A stretch of DNA of 22,640 nucleotides from Stentor coeruleus (Eukaryota > Ciliophora > Heterotrichea > Heterotrichida > Stentoridae): the NCBI GenBank assembly GCA_001970955.1, contig MPUH01001155.1, positions 1 through 22,640 of the forward strand. The letters are read 5' to 3'. Below, in pieces: positions 7,900-15,818 of this stretch. Positions within the stretch are counted from its first letter, which is position 1, and each line of letters begins with the position of its first letter. The notes under the pieces were generated by a model. That model was not told the origin of the DNA, did no database searches, and saw nothing but the letters and a program-made list of their open reading frames with translations. The position numbers were made by a program, and so were the translations under genes.

Positions 7900-9882
7900 A
7901 TGTCCAGCTACGACGAAGACATAGGAGACAAAGGTTATAACAATCAAGAGTTTTCTAAGTCTATGATATTGACAGATCTAGCAATTTCTAAACTTGAATC
8001 AAAACTCGCAGTCCAAAGAGGCTCAAATACTTTAAACTTAAGCGATTCGTTTATAGGCGATGAAGGCTGTGGGATGGTTGCTTCATTTCTTAGAGAAAAT
8101 CTTGGTGTTAATAGTTTGGAATTACGTGGTAATAGTATTACAAGTGAAGGGCTTAAGTTGTTAGGTAATGTTTTCAGAGGGCAGAATTTTATTAGAAATA
8201 TCTCATTAGAATGGAACAATATAGGTGATGGTATTGGTGTGCTAATGGACTCTTTAACATATAACAATAGTTTACAGAATCTAGATCTTAGAAATAATCG
8301 TATAGGACCTGATGGTGCATCACATCTCAGTAAATTTATTGAGAATAATACATCGATATTAAGAATAGACTTAAGGTGGAATGAACTTGGAGTCCTTGGG
8401 GCAAAAAAACTTTTATCTAGTATCCCGAAATCCCGGTCTATAAAAACTATTGAGCTTTCAGGGAATAAAATCCCTGAAGACTTAATTTTACAAATCGAAC
8501 AACAACTTAAAGGTGAAGATAAATACCAGAAATATGAAGAAAAGTTCTCAAGACCTGAAGAAAAATTCTTAAGGACTGAAGACAAATTTCAAATCCCTGA
8601 AGGCCGCGCATCAAGAGAAGACCGTTTAACACCTAAATCCCCATCTCGTAGCAAAGAGTTTAGTTATAACGATGAATTATACTCAAAATACGAAGCCCAA
8701 ATGATATCAAATGCAAGAAGTGAAGCAAGGGTAAATGAATTAGAAATTTTATTAGAACAGGAAACAAGAAGGGTTCAAGAAATAAGAAATGATTTACTTA
8801 AAGATCTTGATGCTGAAAAGGCAAGAAGAAGTTATGCTGAAGAGAATTTCATGTCATTTAAAGAAGAGTGTTTAAAGAGAGAAATGGAAGATGGAAGGAT
8901 TATACAAGAACTTGAAGCTAAACTTAATAGAATGGGTAATGAGAAAAACATGGTCATTATGGAATTAGAAAACTTACAAGAACAATATGATAAGCTTCAT
9001 TCTAATAGTCAAGAACGGATAAGAAGTTTAGATGAACGTATAAATCAACAAGAACGTCAAGCAAGACAATTAGAAGAGACAAACAGACAAGTTTTGGATA
9101 GGACTAAAAAAGAAGCTGATCAGGGTTTATATGAAGTTTCTAGGGAATATCAGAACAAATTGGAGATTTCTGAAGAAAATTTTAGGGTTATGAAAATTGC
9201 TAAAGAAGGATTGGAGAATGAGGTTAGGGGGTTGAAAAATCAGATAAGTCAGATTAAAGCTCAGGCACAAGAAGCTTTGAATGATCAGGAATATAGGATT
9301 AAAGAAGAGGAAACGGCTAAGCTTAATAATACTGTGAGGAATTTTGAGGCTAGGATTAAAAATTTGGAAGAGTCGAGGGAGAATGTTAATAAACGACTTA
9401 GTGAGGTACAAAGAGATTTTGGGGCTTATGAGAAACGGGCTGCTGAACAGATTGCAATGCTGGAACAGGCTTTAGGGGTTGCTAGAGATGAGAAAACTGA
9501 TCTTGGAGAAAGGCTTCAGAAGATATCATCACAAAAAGACAATCTATCAAACGACCTCTACATGACAAAATCCGCACTCGATCGAGCCAGCCAAGAAAAC
9601 GAAGAGCTCAACAAAACCCTTAAAGACCGTAAAGACGCACACATGGCCCAGCTTGAAAAAATCTGCCAAGAGAATTCAAACGAAAGAAAAGTTTTAGAAA
9701 ACAACCAAAACATTCTTACCGATAAACTAAAACAACTTGAAAATGACTTCACCAAACTTCGAAGAGATCGTGATCGTATAATCAAAGAACATGAATACTT
9801 AGCTGAAACTTTAAAGCAAAGAGTTTCATCATTGATTCAAGAAACTATATTGAATCATATGAGGAAATTAGATAGTGAATAA
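7900..9882 (+). CDS. LRRC45: LRRC45-like leucine-rich repeat/coiled-coil centrosomal protein
   Basis: A 660-residue protein, close to the roughly 670 residues of animal LRRC45 and with the same architecture. Leucine-rich repeats of the ribonuclease-inhibitor type fill about 43-202, with repeat cores LNLSDSFIGDEG, LELRGNSITSEG, ISLEWNNIGD, LDLRNNRIGPDGA, IDLRWNELGVLGA and IELSGNKIPED. The order LEWN, LDLRNN, LDLRWN, then LSGNKIP, is what I recall from LRRC45. A Lys/Glu/Ser-rich linker follows (about 205-260), then coiled coil from about 265 to 650. In animals LRRC45 works in centrosome cohesion (with C-Nap1 and rootletin) and at distal appendages of the mother centriole during ciliogenesis. 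Here a basal-body or fibre role is the natural inference. The 3' neighbour starts only 43 bp downstream. Confidence 0.85.
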   Translation: MSSYDEDIGDKGYNNQEFSKSMILTDLAISKLESKLAVQRGSNTLNLSDSFIGDEGCGMVASFLRENLGVNSLELRGNSITSEGLKLLGNVFRGQNFIRNISLEWNNIGDGIGVLMDSLTYNNSLQNLDLRNNRIGPDGASHLSKFIENNTSILRIDLRWNELGVLGAKKLLSSIPKSRSIKTIELSGNKIPEDLILQIEQQLKGEDKYQKYEEKFSRPEEKFLRTEDKFQIPEGRASREDRLTPKSPSRSKEFSYNDELYSKYEAQMISNARSEARVNELEILLEQETRRVQEIRNDLLKDLDAEKARRSYAEENFMSFKEECLKREMEDGRIIQELEAKLNRMGNEKNMVIMELENLQEQYDKLHSNSQERIRSLDERINQQERQARQLEETNRQVLDRTKKEADQGLYEVSREYQNKLEISEENFRVMKIAKEGLENEVRGLKNQISQIKAQAQEALNDQEYRIKEEETAKLNNTVRNFEARIKNLEESRENVNKRLSEVQRDFGAYEKRAAEQIAMLEQALGVARDEKTDLGERLQKISSQKDNLSNDLYMTKSALDRASQENEELNKTLKDRKDAHMAQLEKICQENSNERKVLENNQNILTDKLKQLENDFTKLRRDRDRIIKEHEYLAETLKQRVSSLIQETILNHMRKLDSE

Positions 9883-9925
9883 CTTATTAGATCAATAAAT
9901 ATCTTAAAAAATCCAAGGCTATAAT

Positions 9926-10903
9926 ATGTCAGTGTCAATCGACAATAATGAGAAAATCGCCAGTATGTGTGAGAGTTTGATAAAGTCATCACATTTAAGA
10001 GCGAAGTCTACTAAAATAAATATACTAAAACAAAGAGAAAGGTTAAAAAAAATCAAACCGACCAATGGAGAAATTAGTGAATTACTTAAAGGGTTATTTG
10101 AAACTTTACCCCAAGATATAAACTGTAAGGTCAAATGTACAGATTTGATGGAAAGTCTAGTTTCTCTTGGAGTTTATATGGAACCATTATTACTAAGCAA
10201 TGTAGTTTTTATATAGGTTTTCTTAGACTATCTTAAAGTTCCTAAAATACAATATGCAAAAATCACTTTAGAAGACTTTGTGTCGATGCTTTTTACTGAT
10301 AGAAAATCAGATATATTGCTTGAAGCTCTTAAAAAACATTTGATTACTAAAAGAAACTCAAGTGCTCTTCCGATTATAAGAATCAAACCTATATCATCGA
10401 TAAGTCCTTTGAGGTTTATAAAAAAGTCAAATATAAGCCCGATTTTGTATACAAATGCTCAGGAATTAAAGCCAGAAGACTATTTAAATTTGTTAAGTAC
10501 TTGGTGGAATGAGTATGATTATGAAGGAAATGGGTTTATGCATGTATCAAAAGTTGTTGAAATGCTAATAAAAAAGGAAATTGTTAAGAATTATGCTGAT
10601 GGGAAAAGATACTTTTCAAGCTTTGAAGGGAATGTGCTAAGGGCAGATTTTTTTGCAGTTTTTTGTGTGGCTGTGTTAAAGTATCAGGTATTAGAGATTG
10701 CCAGGAAAGTGAATAATTTGGCTGTGAGCAAACCATTTTTGCCTTCTTCGCAAAAACTTAGTTCGATAAAAAGGAAACTGTTGATTTCGAGGATATCACC
10801 TGATAGCGATGATAATATTAGATCCGAAGGAGATCGAGTTGTCACAGGTATCGCCAGATTCCATCGTTACATCCGAAGCATAGCCCCCGCTAGTTACCGA
10901 TAG
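9926..10903 (+). CDS. EF-hand-like protein, 320 aa, one 15-nt intron
   Basis: Coding exons are 9926-10201 and 10217-10903. The first frame hits a TAG inside 10202-10216; removing that 15-nt GT...TAG stretch joins the frames between codons 92 and 93, giving 963 nt (320 residues). The N-terminal part is helical and basic. Residues about 60-115 look like a helix pair (TDLMESLVSLGVYME, LEDFVSMLF) as in calmodulin-like lobes. At 193-204 there is an EF-hand-like loop, DYEGNGFMHVSK, flanked by helices (NLLSTWWNEY and VVEMLIKK). The last loop position, normally Glu, is Lys, so calcium binding is doubtful. The protein may be a structural member of the EF-hand superfamily; the family is not recognised. 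It lies 43 bp after LRRC45. Confidence 0.82.
10202..10216 (+). other. 15-nt spliceosomal intron
   Basis: Sequence GTAGTTTTTATATAG. It falls between codons (phase 0) and contains the in-frame TAG that otherwise ends the first reading frame. It shares the TATATAG end with the two introns of the TPR-like gene. Confidence 0.92.
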
Positions 10904-11087
10904 TGTAATATAATTTTTTTTCTCACATTTTCCTATCTAATAACCAGTTTCAACCTAAATCCTTTATTCCTCTCAATCTCTTATTGCATATATTTTCATC
11001 AAACCCTTCTATCTTCCATAAAAACATATATTATTTATCTTCTCATATTTTTGATATAAAATTAGTAATTCACATAGTTATAATAAT

Positions 11088-11444
11088 ATGAGCCAGATAT
11101 CATTTTCATCAAACTCACTTTCATCTTATCATAAAGAAAACTATGATTTGATAGGAGAAGTAATAAATTTATCATCAGAAAGAAAAGAAATTATCAAATG
11201 TATTCCAACAGCTGAAGAAAATCACTTATCAAATATACAAAGTCTAGTAGAATTTGAAAATATTCAAGAAATACATTCAGATGTATCTTTAAAGTATTTT
11301 GTTTCTAAGAATTCACAGGTTTTTGAAGAAAGTGGTGGAGAAGTTGGAGAAGGTCAAGGATTTCATTGTGAAAGTTTTTATGACGTTTTATTTGAGGAAT
11401 TTATTCAAGATGATATTTGCAAAAACTATATCTACTATAATTAG
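11088..11444 (+). CDS. Small acidic protein, unrecognised
   Basis: A 118-residue frame starting after a C-rich, AT-rich leader and ending in TAG. The N-terminal 20 residues are Ser-rich (SFSSNSLSS). The rest is acidic, with a Gly/Glu patch (GGEVGEGQG) near 85-93 and a hydrophobic acidic end (FYDVLFEEFIQDD). No domain, signal peptide or membrane segment is visible. It lies alone between the EF-hand-like gene and RABL2, and the flanking composition switches from C-rich upstream to G-rich downstream, as around well-supported genes here. That polarity and the clean start support a real gene. No function can be offered. Confidence 0.55.
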   Translation: MSQISFSSNSLSSYHKENYDLIGEVINLSSERKEIIKCIPTAEENHLSNIQSLVEFENIQEIHSDVSLKYFVSKNSQVFEESGGEVGEGQGFHCESFYDVLFEEFIQDDICKNYIYYN

Positions 11445-12428
11445 TGATATTTGCTTTTTATTTGTTTTATTTTATTAATGATATGAAGTTATGAGATTTT
11501 AATAAGAGAAGTTTTTTAGGATTTTTTTGGCTAGAAAAGGTTTTTAGATTAGGAGGAAGGCTTTTTTAGGAAGATTGTTGAATGGAGAAAATTGTGTTGT
11601 TATTAATATAAAAGAGTTAAATTAATGTTTAGATTAGGGTTGAGAATTGGAGAAATATTATGATGGGATTTATGATTGAATATATAGAAAGGAGTTATGA
11701 ATGGGATTGATATGCAGTTTTAAAAAAAGTTCCCAATCATAGTTTTATTAAAAATTTGATAAATTAATACTTAAAATTATTTTATCTTGAATCGATATAC
11801 TATGAAATTATGTATTTTATAATCTTTTAAATTTATAAAATGATATGAAATGATTACAATATCATCTTAACATACAACCAGTTTTGCATAATAAATTCCT
11901 ACACAATATTTTTAGTTTTCCCAAATTGTCTCAATATTATAAACCTTTATAATCTATTTAAAAAAATCCCAAAAACATTCCTAAATAAATTTCTAAGTCA
12001 GTCAGGAAAAATTCATATAAAAAAAAATCCTGTAAAAAATAATATAAAACCCTTACTCCACATGAAAAACATATAGCCAAACAGCATTTCCTATAATCCC
12101 AATAAAAAAATTAGTTACCTCAAACAATTACTAGTCCTTAACTCTAGCTAACTGATAAAAGCTCCTGCAATAATTTCATATATCTAAAAGTTTAATAATA
12201 AAACTTCCTATTAAAATTCATTCAAAACACATTCAAATCATCATTTATAGTAAAAATTTAAATAACAGCAAAAATAACCTTTTTCTAAACCCCTAAGCTC
12301 CAATCTTTCATAAAGCTTTAATACACATAATCTAATTTCCCTCTATTCTAATACCCTTAACCTCAACTCCTAATTAATCAAACCTTTATCCTTTACAAAA
12401 TTTTAAGTTTTTAAACATAAATAAAAAT
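11445..12428. other. 984-bp intergenic region with a sharp GC-skew switch
   Basis: No gene recognised. 11445-11710 on the + strand is G-rich and almost C-free (17 G and 2 C in 11521-11580; 16 G and no C in 11641-11700). After an AT-only middle, 11880-12428 is C-rich and almost G-free (28 C and 2 G in 12301-12420). The first part follows the 118-residue gene; the second leads into RABL2 and should hold its promoter. No RNA gene, repeat or mobile element was seen. Confidence 0.6.
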
Positions 12429-13040
12429 ATGGATCATCTCATCGAAAGCAAAGTCAAACAAGCATCTGAGTTAGCTCCATGTGATGTGAAAATCATATTA
12501 CTAGGAGACTCTGCTGTTGGCAAGTCCAAACTAGTTGAAAGATTCCTTATAAACGACTACGAAGAACGTCAACTTTCGACCTATGCTCTGACAATGTTCA
12601 GACATACTACAAACTTCGAAGGTCAAGAGCTAAAAATCGATATCTGGGACACAGCAGGCCAAGAATGCTTTAATAATTTGCATCCATCTTTTTATTTTGG
12701 TGCTCATGCTTGCATTCTAGTATTTGACGTGACCAGAAAATTAACATATGCCAACTTGAAAAATTGGTATAAAGAAATGAGAGCATATTGTCCTGATATA
12801 CCTTGTGTATTAATTGCTAACAAAATTGATGTGAATATGGATGTTACAAAGAAAAGTTTTAAGTTTGGAGAACAGTATGGACTTGATTTTCATTTTGTAT
12901 CAGCTGCAGATGGGACTAATGTTGTGAAGATATTTAGAGAAACATTAGGGAAAGCATTGGAGTTTAAGAGAAACCCCCCAAGGAGTTTTGAGAGGGATGT
13001 GATGGAGCTTTTAGATGATGATTCATGGTTGAATAGTTAG
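12429..13040 (+). CDS. RABL2: RABL2-like ciliary GTPase
   Basis: A 203-residue Rab-like GTPase. P-loop GDSAVGKS is at 26-33, WDTAGQE at 73-79, NKID at 131-134 and SAADGTNVVK from 158. The features I recall from RABL2 are all present: QLSTYALT in the switch I region, AHACILVFDV, RKLTYANLKNWY, the unusual VTKKSFKF after NKID, and SAADGTNVVK. There is no C-terminal Cys (it ends DSWLNS), so it is not prenylated, as expected for RABL2. In animals and Chlamydomonas, RABL2 in its GTP form binds the IFT-B complex at the ciliary base, controls IFT entry and is recruited by CEP19. A ciliate with thousands of cilia would be expected to keep it. The start precedes the core by about 20 residues, as in other members. 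Confidence 0.93.
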   Translation: MDHLIESKVKQASELAPCDVKIILLGDSAVGKSKLVERFLINDYEERQLSTYALTMFRHTTNFEGQELKIDIWDTAGQECFNNLHPSFYFGAHACILVFDVTRKLTYANLKNWYKEMRAYCPDIPCVLIANKIDVNMDVTKKSFKFGEQYGLDFHFVSAADGTNVVKIFRETLGKALEFKRNPPRSFERDVMELLDDDSWLNS

Positions 13041-13467
13041 GGATATTAAATTATAGGGTAATGAAGGTATATGAAGATTTTTGAAAGTTTAGGTTTTTTG
13101 GGTTAGAATAAATAGATTTTGTGTGATGAGGAAGATGGAGTTTTAGTGGGCATAATTGAGGATGTATGTGATTATGGAAATTATGATGATTTTTTATAGA
13201 TTTAGTGTTGGGAGGAATTTTTGGGTAGATAAAGTTTTGTGGATGAATTTTTAATTGTTATGAATAGTAAAAATATTTTCTATTTTTTTATAGTTTGGAA
13301 GTAAAATAGGAAAATGAAATACTTTTTAGGTAATCTACCTGATGCAAAACTATGTTTATAAATGGAAATTATATGAGTGTTTGCTTCAAATAAGTTACAG
13401 TATTGAGCGAATGTTTTAAAAATTCTATAAGAAACTCTCTATATNACTTTCTTTTAAAAAAATTGTA
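13041..13467. other. Intergenic region containing a probable assembly join
   Basis: 13041-13260 is G-rich and nearly C-free on the + strand (34 G and 1 C in 13081-13200), as expected after a + strand gene. From 13381 comes a 64-nt segment repeated exactly at 13477, with an ambiguous base N at 13445 between the copies. No gene is supported here apart from the C-terminus of the 335-residue gene starting at 13468. Confidence 0.6.
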
Positions 13468-13540
13468 TTAATAAAATTGCTTCAAATAAGTTACAGTATT
13501 GAGCGAATGTTTTAAAAATTCTATAAGAAACTCTCTATAT
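13381..13540. repeat. Exact 64-nt direct duplication flanking an N (probable contig join)
   Basis: Bases 13381-13444 and 13477-13540 are identical over all 64 positions and diverge at once on the left; on the right the first copy stops at the single N (13445). A 31-nt stretch (13446-13476) separates the N from the second copy. A lone N between sequences sharing a k-mer-sized duplicate is the usual mark of two contigs placed side by side without merging. The second copy encodes the C-terminal residues of the 335-residue protein. A true local duplication is possible but less likely. Confidence 0.8.
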
Positions 13541-14475
13541 ATCACTTCGAACTCAGTCAAAATCTCCTTGAGCCAATCATATCTTCCAAACAAAGCGTTC
13601 CAAAACCCAATTTGTAAGGCCTGATATTCAGGTTTAGGATATTTTCTTGGTTTAGGAAAATCATATTCTTTTATTAATATAGGGTTTTTTGAAGCTAAAT
13701 AAGGTTGGATAGATTCAAACCTTGTAATAGCATCTCTATTAGAATCCATAAATGCTTTATATACTTTTCTTAAAGAGAATTGCAAAAGTATTGAAAGTTT
13801 TTTTAGGTAATCGTCAACAAAACTACACATTGGGTATGATGATAATGAAAAAGCTAACCATATAGCTTCTAAGCTTATAATCCCTTTATATAATTCCCGA
13901 AAATCCAAAAATTCTAAAAACTCTAGATTTTTTTCAAAAAGGATACGATAATCATACAAATTTATGAGGTTCCAGTGTAAAGCAAGGTCGTTTAAAAATC
14001 CTACAAACTTTTTAATAAAATTGTACTGCCTAATAGCATCAGAATTATGCATTAAATACCTGACTAGCATTTCCTTCCACTTTTCTGAGTTAATATTCTC
14101 TTTTTCTAATAATTTCAGCAATGGGTGAACAGTAGCAATAAGAGAAATTTTTTCAATAAGTCCATTAAAAGCATAGTAATTTGATCTACACATATCAAAA
14201 AGCTGACTTTCTAAATATTCTATCGGATAAGCCAATGCTAAATTTATAGACTCTTCTAGTTTCCTCGAATATTTGGCTATTTTTTTCCCTCTATGTCGCT
14301 CCGGAATATCACAAATCCCATTACTCATTCCACTATTATGGGACTTTTTAAGCACATCTAATGAAGAGAATCGTCTTCTGTTTTGTGTTGAGTCCTCAAG
14401 TACTGAGCCTGCTCTAGAATCTGAATACGAGCTATGACTAGCATCTTCATCTCTATAGTCTGAAATGGTTTGCAT
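13468..14475 (-). CDS. Helical protein of unknown family, 335 aa
   Basis: The N-terminal 65 residues are polar and Ser/Arg-rich (DASHSSYSDSRAGS, RRRFSSLD), probably a disordered, phosphorylated tail. From about 68 the protein is a continuous run of amphipathic helices rich in Leu, Phe, Tyr and Trp, including LEKNLEFLEFLDFREL near 185-200 and a Pro/Lys segment (FPKPRKYPKPEYQ) near 275-287. No transmembrane segment is clear. I do not recognise the family; the fold looks like an all-helical scaffold. The stop (13468) lies next to the probable assembly join: if the duplicated 64 nt collapse to one copy, the last two residues change and the stop moves to 13369-13371. The gene starts 47 bp after the TPR-like gene ends, on the same strand. 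Confidence 0.75.
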   Translation of the reverse strand: MQTISDYRDEDASHSSYSDSRAGSVLEDSTQNRRRFSSLDVLKKSHNSGMSNGICDIPERHRGKKIAKYSRKLEESINLALAYPIEYLESQLFDMCRSNYYAFNGLIEKISLIATVHPLLKLLEKENINSEKWKEMLVRYLMHNSDAIRQYNFIKKFVGFLNDLALHWNLINLYDYRILFEKNLEFLEFLDFRELYKGIISLEAIWLAFSLSSYPMCSFVDDYLKKLSILLQFSLRKVYKAFMDSNRDAITRFESIQPYLASKNPILIKEYDFPKPRKYPKPEYQALQIGFWNALFGRYDWLKEILTEFEVIYREFLIEFLKHSLNTVTYLKQFY

Positions 14476-14522
14476 TATTATCAGCTATAACAATAATTAT
14501 ATTTTTACTGAATATACTATTA

Positions 14523-15818
14523 TTAATAGTTTTCTACAGGAGTTCTACTACGAGTCTGTAAGTCCAAAGAGCACCCTCGTCCTTTATTTTTCTTAGAACT
14601 TCCCTGGGTTCTTATTTCCAGCGAGGTTTTCGGCCTGGGCGATACAAATTGTCTCTTGTATGGACTGACTTTTTGCTTAGTTTTTTGATGTTTTTTATCC
14701 TTCAAATGTGGGAACTTGCTGAAATCACTACTTTTGCTCCGAGCTGCTGATGGTTCTTCTTCAGGCTATATAAACCTCACAATTTCCTGAAGTTCACTTA
14801 CAAATCTTCTTTGAAAACTCTGGACTATATGCTGAACAAGAGGTGATTCTTGAGGGAAAAATGCACTTAATAATGATATTGATGTCTGATGGATTATTTC
14901 TCTATATAAAAATCACGATTGCTTCCTTTGGGCAACACTTAATGGTTGTGAAGTTCGTAAATGCTTTGTTTCTGTAGCTACACAAAACATAGAAGCACAA
15001 TGAAGAGCTATTTTAAATAGCAAATAATCTTTTGTAAACTCAGCTTGAAGTAATGGTTTTTCGGTTATTTCTGAAATTGTTAGAGGTTGTATAACTATAA
15101 TATTTGATATAGAAAACTCATAAACCCAATTACTGAAGATTTTAACCCCAAGTACTGAACGCATTTCTTCAGTTTTGGGGATGATGCTAGTTGATAGATA
15201 GTCGCTTAATGCTGTTAAGGTTTTTGTAGCGCTTTCGGCTATGGTTTGGAAAATTTGTTGTTTCAAACTTTTGTTCTGTTTGTTTTTTTTATAATACCCT
15301 ATAAGAACTTTATGTCCTTCTATAGTTGTCCTTAAAGCTAGGTGTGTGAGATTCTGAGCATGAGTTGCTTTTTCTAAGGCTTCTTTGTGTTGTTTTAAAT
15401 TAGAAAGTACAACTGCTAGTTGTATAAGCAAACTAGCGTGGAATTTTAACTGTTTAATATCAAGGGCAATTGAATCTATTGTTGTATGAACTGGGTTTCT
15501 ATAACAGTTAAAAGAACAAGCTTCCAAATACCCGGCGCATTTTTCCATATCCCCAAGGCGTTGATAACAAGCTGCAATATTATTTAAAGTAACCTGTATG
15601 ATTTCAAGCTTAGTAGGCTTACCTTGCGAACTAAGAATTTCTAAAATCTCTTCAGTCTGTTTCAAATAAGCTAAAGCACTTAAAGTCTTATCTTTCAATT
15701 GCTTTTTATATGCTTTTTCTATAAGAGCAGTTGCAAGATTTATCAGATCATCTTCACTGTTTATAAGATTATTTTGTTTGAGGAACTCTTTCAAATTCGA
15801 CTCAGGTGCTGACTCCAT
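14523..15818 (-). CDS. TPR-like protein, 421 aa, two 15-nt introns
   Basis: Coding exons on the - strand are 15818-14917, 14901-14781 and 14765-14523. Each unspliced frame runs into a stop inside a 15-nt GTGA...TATATAG stretch (14902-14916 and 14766-14780). Removing both gives 1266 nt, exactly 421 codons plus TAA, and brings three separate open stretches into one frame. The N-terminal two thirds is helical with TPR-like pairs: LNNIAACYQRLGDMEKCAGYLE at about 78-99, and LLIQLAVVLSNLKQHKEALEKATHAQNL at about 130-157. After the second intron the tail is basic and Pro/Ser-rich (SPYKRQFVSPRPKT). TPR domains bind protein partners; the partner and exact family are not recognised. Without splicing, the gene would look like a 301-residue protein plus an orphan 60-codon frame. 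Confidence 0.85.
14766..14780 (-). other. 15-nt spliceosomal intron
   Basis: On the - strand, GTGAGGTTTATATAG, between codons, containing an in-frame TAG. It is the second intron of the TPR-like gene and shares GTGA and TTTATATAG with the first. Confidence 0.92.
14902..14916 (-). other. 15-nt spliceosomal intron
   Basis: On the - strand, GTGATTTTTATATAG, interrupting a Ser codon after its second base (TC|A). The unspliced reading ends in TGA inside the intron. It is the first intron of the TPR-like gene. Confidence 0.88.

Noticed and set aside
8272..8286. 15-nt GTT...CTAG stretch resembling an intron inside LRRC45
   Set aside because: It encodes conserved LRR residues (SLQNLDL) and starts GTT, unlike the GTR starts of the four supported introns.
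7944..8585. 213-codon - strand frame opposite LRRC45
   Set aside because: It is a shadow of the LRR coding frame, which has clear repeat motifs on the + strand.
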